A DNA stretch of 60,553 nt from positions 1-60,553 of the forward strand of contig NZ_KB898053.1 in NCBI RefSeq assembly GCF_000377345.1, given 5' to 3'. The notes under the pieces are model-generated. The model searched no databases, was not told the origin of the DNA, and saw nothing but the letters and a program-made list of their open reading frames with translations. This DNA is from Thioalkalivibrio sp. ALJ16. GTDB lineage: Bacteria; Pseudomonadota; Gammaproteobacteria; Ectothiorhodospirales; Ectothiorhodospiraceae. Shown here piece by piece: positions 52,912 to 60,553 of the stretch; position 1 is the stretch's first letter, and every line of letters begins with the position of its first letter. A program made the position numbers and the translations under genes.

Positions 52912-54000
52912 ATGCACGAGAGTCGGTTTACGGAAAGCCATATTGTCCAGACGCTGAAGCAGGTCGAAGGCGGCCGGAAGGTGAAGGACGTCTGTCGGGA
53001 GATCGGGGTCTCGGAAGCGAGCTACTACCAGTGGAAGTCGAAATACGGGGGCATGGAAGCGGCCGACGTTCGACGGCTGAAGGAGCTGGAGGACGAGAAC
53101 AACCGGCTCAAGCGGATGTACGCCGAGCTGGCCCTGGAGAACACGGCCCTGAAGGACGTGATTGCCCAAAAAAGCTCCGAGCCCGGACGAGAAGCGCTGT
53201 GTGGTCACTGCGTTGACGCGGGAGCATGGGCAGAGTCAGCGCCGGGCCTGTCAGGTGGCCGGGGTTGCGCGGTCGGTGGTGTGGTATCGCAAGCAACCGG
53301 ACCGGGACGATGCGGTGGTCGCGCTACTGCAGGAGCGGGTGGAACGCGATCCGGAGCGGGGCTTTGGCAAGCTGTTCAAGCTGATCCGACGTCGGGGCAT
53401 GCCCTGGAACCACAAGCGGGTCTGGCGCGTGTACTGCGCCCTGAAGCTGAACCTGCGGCGTAAGGGCAAGCGCCGCTTGCCACCACGGGAGCCACGACCT
53501 CTGGCATCGACCGAAGCTCCGAACGCGTGCTGGTCAGCGGACTTTATGTCGGATGCGCTGTGGGACGGACAGCGCTTTCGCACCTTCAACGTCGTAGATG
53601 ACTTCAACCGGGAAGCGCTGGCGGTGGAGACCGATCTGAATCTGCCCGCACCCCGTGTGATCCGGGTGCTGGAGCGTATTGCGGCCTGGTGGGGCTATCC
53701 GCAGTAACTCCGGCTCGACAATGGTCCCGAGTTCGTTTCGGCCGCGATCGCCGACTGGGCCGAGCAGAGGAGCGTGGAACTGAGCTTCATCCAGCCAGGC
53801 CAGCCCATGCAGAACGGCTTCATCGAACGGTTCAACGGCGGCTACCGCCGCGGCGTGCTGGACCTCTACGTCTTCCGAACGCCGACCGGAGACCGGTACA
53901 ACGAGCGCCGAAGGTACTCGACTTTGGGATACCTGTCGCCCAACGCCTACGAGCGAAAAAAGGGACAGCCGAAACACCCATCGAGGTGTCAGAAATCACT
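52912..54000 (+). pseudogene. Chimeric IS3-family transposase, interrupted by a stop
   Basis: orfA starts at 52912 (MHESRFTESHIVQTLKQVEGG) with a helix-turn-helix and leucine-zipper part. It meets orfB at an A6 run (53168-53173), where the frame changes. orfB reads MPKKAPSPDEKRCVV, then CWSADFMSDAL with the first Asp, until TAA at 53705-53707. The same frame continues with LRLDNGPEF and QNGFIERFNGGY, the second Asp and the Glu. After VFRTPTG the C-terminus changes to YNERRRYSTLGYLSPNAY, as in a different IS3 type, so two elements have recombined. It is unlikely to be active. Confidence 0.75.
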
Positions 54001-54073
54001 TGACCACTACACTTGGCGCGCGCGGCCTCGGCCCTGGCGTGCCGCGCCCGCCAGCGAGCGCCAGCTCCCATCG

Positions 54074-54123
54074 TAGGATGCGGGTGAGCGCAGCGAATCG
54101 CATCAGGGTTGCCCCGGCGTTGG
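54074..54123 (+). repeat. Left direct repeat flanking the DsrE-like gene
   Basis: This sequence, with a core TGAGCGCAGCGAATCGCATC, recurs in diverged form at 54889-54939. The core resembles a palindromic-type sequence common in intergenic regions of many proteobacteria. The two copies are direct and about 815 bases apart. Confidence 0.55.
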
Positions 54124-54147
54124 CATGGGGTCTTTCGCTGCGCTCGG

Positions 54148-54225
54148 AAGGCGTGACCGTGGGCCGCTACCGGGTCTGGCGCCTGATGCGGGAGCAGGGG
54201 TGCGGCCACAAAGCCTACGCTTATC
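54148..54225 (+). pseudogene. IS3 orfB fragment
   Basis: About 26 codons read GVTVGRYRVWRLMREQGCGH and a further KAYAYR, matching the helical region of IS3 orfB just before the catalytic core (compare AVGRYRVRTLMRERGL in the element at 54949-55833). Both ends are lost. Confidence 0.6.
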
Positions 54226-54375
54226 GAATGATGTCGGTACTCATAAGCCGGAATAAACATCCTTCAGTTCCAGTCTATTCTTCTAACGGTCCTCCAGCTA
54301 GTGAGGAGTGGCCCTTTAGTGGCGACAATGGGAACCTCCAGTTCCGTTTACACCTAAATAAGTTAGGAGACAGGC

Positions 54376-54825
54376 ATGAGAACAATATTCTTTATTCCAT
54401 TGCTGTTGATTACTACGGCGTTGATATTTTCGGGGAATGCGTCTGCCGTTACTTACGACTATGGAGAAGATAAGGCGGTCTACGACGTGAACTATGATGA
54501 CAGTGACCGGCATACGATGGTCCTGCGGAACATACAGAACCACGTCAATGCATTAGGTGTCGACAATATTCAGGTAAAAGTCGTTTTGAGTGGAGACGGA
54601 CTAAGCCTCCTTAACAAGGCGAAAGATGACGATGATCTTCGAGCGAACATCGACAATCTAAAGATGCAGAATGTCCGGTTCTTGGTTTGCAATAATACCT
54701 TGGAAGGTAGACAAATTAGCCTGCATGACGACCTGTACGACGCGTCGGAAGAGGACGTCGTAGTCAGCGGTAATGCTCATATTTCGTATCTGCAACGACA
54801 AGGGTACACTTTCTTGAAACCATAG
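54376..54825 (+). CDS. Periplasmic DsrE-like sulfur-relay family protein
   Basis: The 149-residue precursor has a signal peptide (residues 1-24, FFIPLLLITTALIFSGNASA). A DsrE/DsrF-like domain follows with VLRNIQNHVNALGVDNIQVK and the cysteine C105 in VRFLVCNNTLEG, the position used for sulfur binding in DsrE-type proteins. It is exported, unlike cytoplasmic DsrEFH. AGGAG lies before the ATG. The gene is clearly AT-richer than its surroundings and lies between direct repeats in an IS-rich stretch, so recent transfer is likely. Activity in sulfur transfer is inferred from family only. Confidence 0.8.
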   Translation: MRTIFFIPLLLITTALIFSGNASAVTYDYGEDKAVYDVNYDDSDRHTMVLRNIQNHVNALGVDNIQVKVVLSGDGLSLLNKAKDDDDLRANIDNLKMQNVRFLVCNNTLEGRQISLHDDLYDASEEDVVVSGNAHISYLQRQGYTFLKP

Positions 54826-54888
54826 GCGTGTATCGGAAGAAATCATGGAAGAAGAGGCGACCTTGGGAAACAATCGGGGGGACGTAGG

Positions 54889-54939
54889 TAGGATCTCGAT
54901 GAGCGTTGCCAGTCGCATCAGGGGCAGCCCCGGTGTTGG
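54889..54939 (+). repeat. Right direct repeat flanking the DsrE-like gene
   Basis: This is the diverged copy of 54074-54123, sharing TAGGAT, GAGCG, TCGCATCAGGG and GCCCCGG in order. With the left copy it brackets the AT-rich gene. Confidence 0.55.
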
Positions 54940-54948
54940 ATTTGGTGG

Positions 54949-55833
54949 TTAAGTCATTCCGGATACCGCGTTAGGTGGATTGGCTGCCGTTGGATGCTCA
55001 TAGTCGCTGGAAGGCAGGTAGCCAAGCGTCGAGTGGATGCGAACGGTGTTGTAGAACCGCGCGATGTAGTCCGCGAAATCCCGCCGCGCCTCGCCGTGGT
55101 TCGCGTATCGGCGCTGCCAGACGCGTTCCGTCTTGAGGCTCAGGAAGAAGCACTCGACGACGGCATTGTCCCAGCAGTTACCCCGGCGGCTCATGCTCGC
55201 CTGGATCCGGTGCCTGGCCAGTAGCCGCCGCCAGGCGGCGCTGGTGTATTGGCAGCCCTGGTCGGAGTGCAGCAGCAGTCCCGGCTCCGGTTGGCGCTGC
55301 TCCAGCGCCATGCGCAGGGCCTCGCAGGTCTGGCTCGCCGGCATCTGCCGATCGAGGGCCCAACCGATGACCTTGCGCGAGTACAGGTCGAGGATGACCG
55401 CCAGGTAGCTCCAGCCGGTGGCGGTCGGGATATAGGTAATGTCGGACGCCCACGCCTGGTTCGGTCCGGCCGGGGTGAACTTGCGGTTGAGATGGTTCTC
55501 GGCGACCGGGACCCGGTCGTCGCGTTGCGTAGTGGCCACGAAGCGCCGCCGCCAGACGGGCCGCAGGCCGCGCTCGCGCATCAGCGTCCGCACCCGGTAA
55601 CGGCCCACGGCTGTGCCATCCGCCTGTAAGGCTTTTGCCAGACGCCGGCTGCCGTAGGTTCGCCCGGAAGCCGCGAACACCCGCTCGAGGTGAGCGCCAG
55701 CGGCGCAGGGCACGCTTGGGCGTTCGGCCCGCGCCCGCGCCGCGTAATAGCCGGCCCGGTTTTCCTCCAGCAGATCGCAGACCCGCTGCACCGAAGCCTT
55801 CTCCGTCAGGGTCGTGATGCAGCGATGCATCAC
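54949..55833 (-). CDS. IS3-family transposase, orfB
   Basis: The 294-residue product is a complete IS3 integrase-type orfB: an HTH-like N-terminus (VQRVCDLLEENRAGYYAAR, YGSRRLAKAL), then the DDE residues in WASDITYIPT, LLHSDQGCQYTS and NAVVECFFLSLKTE, and a C-terminal RIHSTLGYLPSSDYE. It would need orfA for transposition. Only the last 10 codons of orfA remain upstream (TSALLARELK, 55834-55866), where the IS30 remnant joins, so the element is probably immobile even though this gene is intact. Confidence 0.9.
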   Translation of the reverse strand: MMHRCITTLTEKASVQRVCDLLEENRAGYYAARARAERPSVPCAAGAHLERVFAASGRTYGSRRLAKALQADGTAVGRYRVRTLMRERGLRPVWRRRFVATTQRDDRVPVAENHLNRKFTPAGPNQAWASDITYIPTATGWSYLAVILDLYSRKVIGWALDRQMPASQTCEALRMALEQRQPEPGLLLHSDQGCQYTSAAWRRLLARHRIQASMSRRGNCWDNAVVECFFLSLKTERVWQRRYANHGEARRDFADYIARFYNTVRIHSTLGYLPSSDYEHPTAANPPNAVSGMT

Positions 55834-55866
55834 TTCAGTTCCCGGGCCAACAAGGCGGAGGTGCGC

Positions 55867-56148
55867 TCAGCCGGCCGACGCAACAGTGACCGTGAGTTTA
55901 TCCGCCGGGGAGACCAAGGTTTTCCGCGGTCGCCGATTCAGACGGAGGGCGAGTTCATCCAGGCCGGTCTGTGAGAAGCCGGCCAGTTCCGTCTCCTTGG
56001 GGAAGTACTCGCGCTGCAGGCGGTTGGAATTCTCGTTGGTACCGCGTTGCCAAGGACTCTGCGGGTCATAGAAGTACACCTTCACATCCGTTTCGGCGAT
56101 GAAGACTTTATGGCTGGCCATCTCGCTGCTGCGATCCCAGGTCAGGGT
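55867..56148 (-). pseudogene. IS30-family transposase fragment
   Basis: TLTWDRSSEMASHKVF, then TDVKVYFYDPQSPWQRGTNE and LQREYFPKETEL are the C-terminal catalytic region of IS30 transposases (Asp-Arg and the final Glu in GTNE). It starts inside the protein, with a frameshift at about 56149. After RPRKTL the sequence departs from IS30 and runs into the IS3 element, so about a third of the transposase is left. Confidence 0.75.
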
Positions 56149-56329
56149 GCGTCACATGTCGCGAGGGGGGACGCCATATGTTCGACCGGATCGCACAGGT
56201 GGATGATGGCTATCTGTGTGGTGAACGCAGCGCTGGCAGGGCGGCACGCGGGTTCTGAGAAGAAGGTGCACTCGTAGCGGCGGTATTGCTAAAGGTCGCT
56301 GGGCATCCACTACGGGTCAAGCTGTTACC

Positions 56330-56520
56330 CCGGTAGTCACCTTCAGCGCGGAGGTCATGGGCAAGTGGGACCGCACCTAGCGGACGCCAGGCAGCACTGT
56401 GCAATTCGACGGCTTGGGTTGCTTCGGTGCCACCACGTAGCCACGGTCGTCGGTGGCCGAAAGCCCCGGCAAATGCCCGAGTTCCAGTGGACCAACACCG
56501 TGCGCGACAACCTGTTAAGA
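56330..56520 (+). pseudogene. Decayed IS1595-like transposase remnant
   Basis: In broken frames the plus strand reads SDGLGCFGATT-like and MPEFQWTNTV-like codons, resembling the ISXO2-type DDE region (GLxCF, then PEFxWVNTVLGNLK). Stops and frame changes occur every few dozen bases. The assignment rests on two short motifs. The bases 56149-56330 hold nothing that I recognise. Confidence 0.4.
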
Positions 56521-56607
56521 AAACACCACTAGGGAATGCACCCCGTGCGGCGCATAGTCGGGATGATCGTCGAGCGAATTTGGGATGCATTCGTGCCAGA
56601 GTGGCAT

Positions 56608-56637
56608 AAAAAAACCGCCGGATGACCCATCCGGCGG
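56608..56637 (-). terminator. Rho-independent terminator of metE
   Basis: On the minus strand CCGCCGGATG and CATCCGGCGG form a perfect 10-bp stem with a 3-base loop, followed by seven T residues. It is 118 bases past the metE stop. This is the strongest terminator in the window. Confidence 0.92.
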
Positions 56638-56754
56638 TAATGCTTAACGGAGGTTGGAGACACCAAAGGCTGAAAGCCCACCTTTCGTCTTGGCGACACA
56701 CAGCTGTCCGGGCTGTGTAGCTAAATGCGAACCATACGCAAGGGCATTTGCATG

Positions 56755-59073
56755 TCAAGCTTTGGCCTGTGACTTCTTCTCGGTTGCGGGGTGCTGGTCA
56801 CGCATGGCGCGCGCGGCCTCAACCATTGCCTCCAGCGCTGGACGGACCTCGTCCCAGCTGCGGGTCTTGAGTCCGCAGTCGGGATTGACCCACAGCCGCT
56901 CGACCGGGATCCCGCGTGCCGCCTTTTCCAGAAGGGTCACCATCTCCTGTACCCTGGGGAGGCGTGGAGAGTGGATGTCATAGACACCCGGCCCGATCTC
57001 GTTGGGGTAGGTGGATCGCTCGAAGGCATCCAGCAGTTCCATGTCCGAGCGGGCAGTCTCGATGGTGATGACATCGGCATCCAGGGATGCGATGGCCTCG
57101 ATGATGTCGTTGAACTCCGAGTAGCACATGTGGGTATGGATCTGGGTCACGTCGGCCACACCGGAGGTGGCAATGCGAAAGGCGCGCGCAGCCCAATCCA
57201 GGTAGCGATTCCATTCGCCTCGTCGAAGGGGAAGCCCTTCCCGAAGCGCCGGCTCGTCGACCTGGATCACGCCAATGCCAGCGGCCTCGAGGTCGGCGAT
57301 CTCGTCGCGCAGCGCCAGGGCGATCTGCAGGGCAGTGGCCTCGCGTGACTGGTCATCGCGCTCGAAGGCCCATTGCAGCATGGTCACCGGACCCGTGAGC
57401 ATGGCCTTGACCGGTTTGCTTGTGAGGGACTGGGCGTAACGTGTCCAGTCGACGGTCATCGGACTGGGACGCTGCACATCGCCGTAGATGATGGGGGGTT
57501 TCACGCAGCGCGATCCGTAGCTCTGAACCCAGCCGTGCCGGGTAAAGGCATACCCGTCGAGTTGCTCGCCGAAATACTCCACCATGTCGTTGCGTTCGGG
57601 CTCACCGTGCACCAGCACGTCCATGCCGATGTCTTCCTGGAAGCGGATTACGCGAGCGATCTCCTGGCGCATGGTGCGCAGGTAATCATCCCGGGTTAGC
57701 TCACCCCGGCGGTAGTCACGGCGCACCCGGCGAATGGTCTGCGTTTGTGGGAACGAACCGATGCTGGTGGTCGGGAATAATGGGAGGTCGAGTGAGCGTT
57801 GTTGCAACGGTGCACGCTGCTCATAGGCCAGGGCACGGCGGGCGTCATCCGGGGACAGTCCCGCCACCCGTTCCCGAACCTGCGGAATGCAAGTACGAAC
57901 GGCGTTCTGGCGGCTGCTGTGCACGCGCCGACTGTGTTCCAGCTCTTTGGCGACGGCCGCGCGTCCCTCGGTCAAGCCGCGCTGGAGGATCGCCAGCTCC
58001 ACCAGTTTCTGGCGCGCGAAGGCCAGCCAGCCGCGTACCTCCGTGTCCATGCCGGTTTCCTGTTCCACGTCAACGGGCACGTGCAGCAACGAGCAGGAGG
58101 GCGCGAGCCACAGGCGAGAACTACCGAGGCTGCTGACGGCGGGCTCCAGAGTGTCCAGACCTGCCTCCAGATTGGTGGCCCATATGTTGCGCCCGTCGAT
58201 GATTCCCAACGACAGAATCTTGTCCTGCGGCAGCCGGGCCACGAGGGTCGAAGCCTCCATCGCGCCGCGCACGGCATCCACGTGGAGCCCCGCTACCGGT
58301 AGTTCCAGTGCCAGGTCGCGCTGGCTGCCAAGGCCACCGAAATAGGTCGTGAGCAAGAGGCGTGGCCCGCCACGGTGGAGACGGTCGTAAGCCGCCCTTA
58401 GCGCCGACTGCCACTCGACGGGCAGATCCAGTGTGAGGATGGGCTCGTCGATCTGAACCCAAGAAACCCCCTCTGCGCTGATCCACTCCAGGAGTTCCTG
58501 ATAGGCCGGGAGGAGCCGGTCAAGCAGTTCCAGTGGCTCCCTGTCATCCTTCATTTTCGCCAGGTACAGAAAGCTGACCGGCCCCAGCAGGACAGGCTTG
58601 GGCTGCAGACCCATCTCGCGCGCCTCCCGGATCTCCGTTCGTAGTCTGTCCGGAATGGCCGCAAAGGTTTGTTCGAGGGTCAGCTCCGGGACCAGGTAGT
58701 GGTAGTTGGTGTCGAACCACTTGGTCATCTCCAGCGCCGGCACATCGGGCAACGCATCGTTGTGGGAACGACCGCGAGCCATGTAGAAAGCAAGGTCCAG
58801 CGGGTGCTCGGTCGCTGCGGCATGGAAGCGCTCCGGCAGAACGCCCAGCGTCAGCATCATGTCCAGCACGTGGTCGTAGAAACTGAAGTCGCCGACCGGG
58901 ACCTGTTGGATGCCAGCTTCGCGTTGCCAGGCCCAATGACGCTGCCGTAACTCGCGGCCCGAGGTTTCCAGTTGATCGCGGCTGATGTTGCCGCTCCAGT
59001 AACGCTCAAGAGCCGTCTTCAGCTCGCGACGGGCGCCAATGCGGGGAAAGCCAAGATTATGGGTGGTGATCAT
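56755..59073 (-). CDS. metE: Cobalamin-independent methionine synthase MetE
   Basis: From the ATG at 59073 ([19 protein letters not shown]) the protein has 772 residues, near the family length of about 755. The zinc ligands are visible in HMCYSEFND (His and Cys) and NPDCGLKTR (Cys), with [16 protein letters not shown] and [19 protein letters not shown], the usual MetE core. It transfers the methyl of 5-methyltetrahydropteroyl-triglutamate to homocysteine. A longer frame to 59289 overlaps metR and is not used. It is transcribed divergently from metR and ends at a strong terminator. Confidence 0.97.
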   Translation of the reverse strand: MITTHNLGFPRIGARRELKTALERYWSGNISRDQLETSGRELRQRHWAWQREAGIQQVPVGDFSFYDHVLDMMLTLGVLPERFHAAATEHPLDLAFYMARGRSHNDALPDVPALEMTKWFDTNYHYLVPELTLEQTFAAIPDRLRTEIREAREMGLQPKPVLLGPVSFLYLAKMKDDREPLELLDRLLPAYQELLEWISAEGVSWVQIDEPILTLDLPVEWQSALRAAYDRLHRGGPRLLLTTYFGGLGSQRDLALELPVAGLHVDAVRGAMEASTLVARLPQDKILSLGIIDGRNIWATNLEAGLDTLEPAVSSLGSSRLWLAPSCSLLHVPVDVEQETGMDTEVRGWLAFARQKLVELAILQRGLTEGRAAVAKELEHSRRVHSSRQNAVRTCIPQVRERVAGLSPDDARRALAYEQRAPLQQRSLDLPLFPTTSIGSFPQTQTIRRVRRDYRRGELTRDDYLRTMRQEIARVIRFQEDIGMDVLVHGEPERNDMVEYFGEQLDGYAFTRHGWVQSYGSRCVKPPIIYGDVQRPSPMTVDWTRYAQSLTSKPVKAMLTGPVTMLQWAFERDDQSREATALQIALALRDEIADLEAAGIGVIQVDEPALREGLPLRRGEWNRYLDWAARAFRIATSGVADVTQIHTHMCYSEFNDIIEAIASLDADVITIETARSDMELLDAFERSTYPNEIGPGVYDIHSPRLPRVQEMVTLLEKAARGIPVERLWVNPDCGLKTRSWDEVRPALEAMVEAARAMRDQHPATEKKSQAKA

Positions 59074-59113
59074 GGATCTATAGACTCCGGGTTGAACACG
59101 GCGTCCAGTCTCG

Positions 59114-59130
59114 TCATGCTTGATACATGA
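59114..59130. promoter_or_regulatory. Candidate MetR operator
   Basis: TCATG-CTTGATA-CATGA is a perfect 5-bp inverted repeat in the 84-base gap between metE and metR. It fits the general LysR box idea better than the specific enteric consensus TGAA-N5-TTCA, which I do not find exactly. Confidence 0.35.
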
Positions 59131-59157
59131 GTAAAACGATATTTCTTCACAGACACC

Positions 59158-60105
59158 ATGAATTCCGCTCATGATCTGTCGGGAGTACTCGAGCTCCGGC
59201 ATCTGCGGGCGGTTTGCGAGATCGTGCGGTTGGGGAGTGTGACTGCCGCGGCTGATAGCCTTTGCGTAACTCAGTCGGCACTGTCGCATCAGTTGCGCCA
59301 GCTTGAAGACCGACTGGGTGTGACCCTCTTCGAACGCCGAACGCGTCCGGTGCGGTTATCGGCTGCCGGAGAACGGCTACTGCAGGCGGCTGACCGGGTG
59401 TTGCCCGAGATCACCGCCGCGCAGCGTGATGTCGTGCAGATCCGCGACGGCGGACGTGGCCGACTGTTTCTGGTGCTGGAGTGCCACAGCTGCTTTCAGT
59501 GGCTGATGCCGGCGGTAGGTGCCTTTCGACGGCACTGGCCGGAGGTGGAGCTGGATCTTACCCTTAGCCATGGATTCACGGCACTGGACGCCCTGCGCAA
59601 CGGTGACGTGGATGTCGCCGTTGCGGTCGACCCTGTGGATGATCCCGAACTCGAGTCGGTACACCTGATGGAGTACGAGAACCTGCTCGTGGTGCCGGCC
59701 GGCCACCGGTTGGCCGAGCGGCCCTGCGTGTTGCCTGAGGATCTGCGCGGGGAGACCCTGATCACTTATCCGGTCAGCGAGGAGCGCCTGGATATCTATC
59801 GGCGCTTTCTGCACCCGGCCGGGGTGACGGTCCCGCGCCGGACGACCGAGGTTAGTGCGATGCTGCTGCAACTGGTAGCGAGCCGCCGTGGTGTGGCGGT
59901 TTTGCCGGATTGGGCCCTGCCCGAGCTGGAGGCGGGGCTCAACGGGGGAGAGAGTGAGCGTGTCGCGACCCGTCGTGTCCGGCTTGGTCACGACGGTCTG
60001 TGGAGCAACCTTGCCATCACGATGCGCCGTGCAGACCGGGAGCGTCCTCACAATCTCGACTTCATCGCGACTGCGCGCGACATTTTGCGTGAGGCTCGGG
60101 CGTAG
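59158..60105 (+). CDS. metR: LysR-family regulator of methionine synthesis MetR
   Basis: The 315-residue protein has the LysR helix-turn-helix ([50 protein letters not shown]) and the MetR-type domain start [33 protein letters not shown], in which the ECHSCFQWL run is characteristic. MetR activates metE with homocysteine as effector. Divergent placement from metE supports the name. Confidence 0.94.
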   Translation: MNSAHDLSGVLELRHLRAVCEIVRLGSVTAAADSLCVTQSALSHQLRQLEDRLGVTLFERRTRPVRLSAAGERLLQAADRVLPEITAAQRDVVQIRDGGRGRLFLVLECHSCFQWLMPAVGAFRRHWPEVELDLTLSHGFTALDALRNGDVDVAVAVDPVDDPELESVHLMEYENLLVVPAGHRLAERPCVLPEDLRGETLITYPVSEERLDIYRRFLHPAGVTVPRRTTEVSAMLLQLVASRRGVAVLPDWALPELEAGLNGGESERVATRRVRLGHDGLWSNLAITMRRADRERPHNLDFIATARDILREARA

Positions 60106-60267
60106 AACTGTCAACTCGATTTTCGGATGTGGCGGACGTTCGTGGTGGATAAGCGGGTCTGGGAGGCCGCGAGGCACCAAAAATAAGTCCCCTGCTGGGG
60201 AGCCGACAGGGGGGGTACGAGTGCCCGCTAGCGGCTGGAACTAGATGTGATCTCCCAATAGGTTGTG

Positions 60268-60553
60268 CTGGTCTAATTTTCGTGGACACCTCGATCGGTG
60301 GAATGATTGGGATCTGATCGAGGAGACGATATGGGACGCAGGAATTTTGATCCGGAGTACAAGCTTCGGGTGGCCCGGATGGTGGTGGATGAGGGCCAGA
60401 GTGTGCCGCAAGTGGTGCGGGACACCGGGGTGGGCGAGACGGCCGTTCGGCGCTGGGTCGAGCAACTCAAGGCGGATCGTGCCGGGGAGGCCGGCGATGG
60501 CCGGCCTTTGACGCCGGAGCAGCGACGGATCCGGGAGCTGGAGGAAGAGAATC
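60268..60553 (+). mobile_element. IS3-family element, left end, cut by the window edge
   Basis: The terminal sequence TGGTCTAATTTTCGTGGACA (60268-60287) is a typical inverted repeat end of the IS3 family. It is followed by CCTCGATCGGTGGAATGATT, which is partly retained in the remnant at 47199. The gap 60106-60267 holds no gene; a short CCCC/GGGG hairpin is near 60190. Confidence 0.8.
60331..60553 (+). CDS. IS3-family transposase orfA, partial
   Basis: The first 74 codons begin MGRRNFDPEYKLRVARMVVD and show the helix-turn-helix (SVPQVVRDTGVGETAVRRWVEQL), then the start of the leucine zipper (RIRELEEEN). AGGAG precedes the ATG. The right end is cut by the window. It is the intact relative of the two decayed IS3 copies at 47195 and 49806. 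Confidence 0.88.
   Translation, partial: MGRRNFDPEYKLRVARMVVDEGQSVPQVVRDTGVGETAVRRWVEQLKADRAGEAGDGRPLTPEQRRIRELEEEN

Overview
The window is high-GC gammaproteobacterial DNA. Gene content and order (a Pseudomonas-type flagellar cluster with a sigma-54 promoter, an ergothioneine set, a DsrE-like periplasmic protein, many IS3 remnants) suggest a sulfur-oxidising or halophilic member of the Ectothiorhodospiraceae, with a Thioalkalivibrio relative as the best guess. The lineage is an inference from content; no rRNA or complete tRNA gene is present to fix it.

Layout. 1-276 is the tail of an ISL3-type transposase. 321-15958 is a flagellar/chemotaxis block: ycgR, flgN, flgM and flgA on the minus strand, then cheV, cheR and flgBCDEFGHIJKL on the plus strand. 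I see a near-consensus sigma-54 promoter before flgB, another before flgA, and a sigma-28 promoter before flgM, so the hook/basal-body hierarchy can be partly read from the DNA. 16034-17549 holds a membrane-anchored protein of unknown role and a SIMPL-domain protein. 17642-20730 is an ergothioneine locus (egtB and egtC divergent from egtD). 20735-26692 is a polyphosphate locus: sixA and ppx face a response regulator with an HDOD domain and ppk, with an IS5-type MITE between them. 26883-35691 is ordinary housekeeping DNA: a lytic transglycosylase, birA, coaX, dapD/dapC, a YffB-type reductase, a glycosyltransferase, a rhodanese and a PAS/GGDEF diguanylate cyclase.

At 35985-36385 the character changes. 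A truncated tRNA-Arg(ACG), only its 3' half from the anticodon loop onward, lies next to a roughly 180-bp tandem repeat that carries copies of its terminator. This looks like the attachment-site scar of an integrated element. Everything to the right reads as accessory DNA: a TetR-controlled RND efflux operon, an orphan two-TM protein, a 31-residue lysine-rich protein, a META-domain lipoprotein, a LysR/CDF-transporter pair, an SDR plus a NylB-like serine hydrolase, an AT-richer DsrE-like gene between direct repeats, and remnants of IS3, IS30 and IS1595 elements. The window closes with metE and a divergent metR, then the start of a further IS3 element at the right edge.

How the parts work together. 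FlgA, CheV, CheR and the rod/hook proteins build and steer the flagellum, and YcgR and the GGDEF protein link motility to cyclic-di-GMP. EgtB/C/D make ergothioneine. Ppk and Ppx make and break polyphosphate, with an HDOD regulator next to ppk. The accessory part is mostly export (RND, CDF) and small enzymes carried among decayed transposons.
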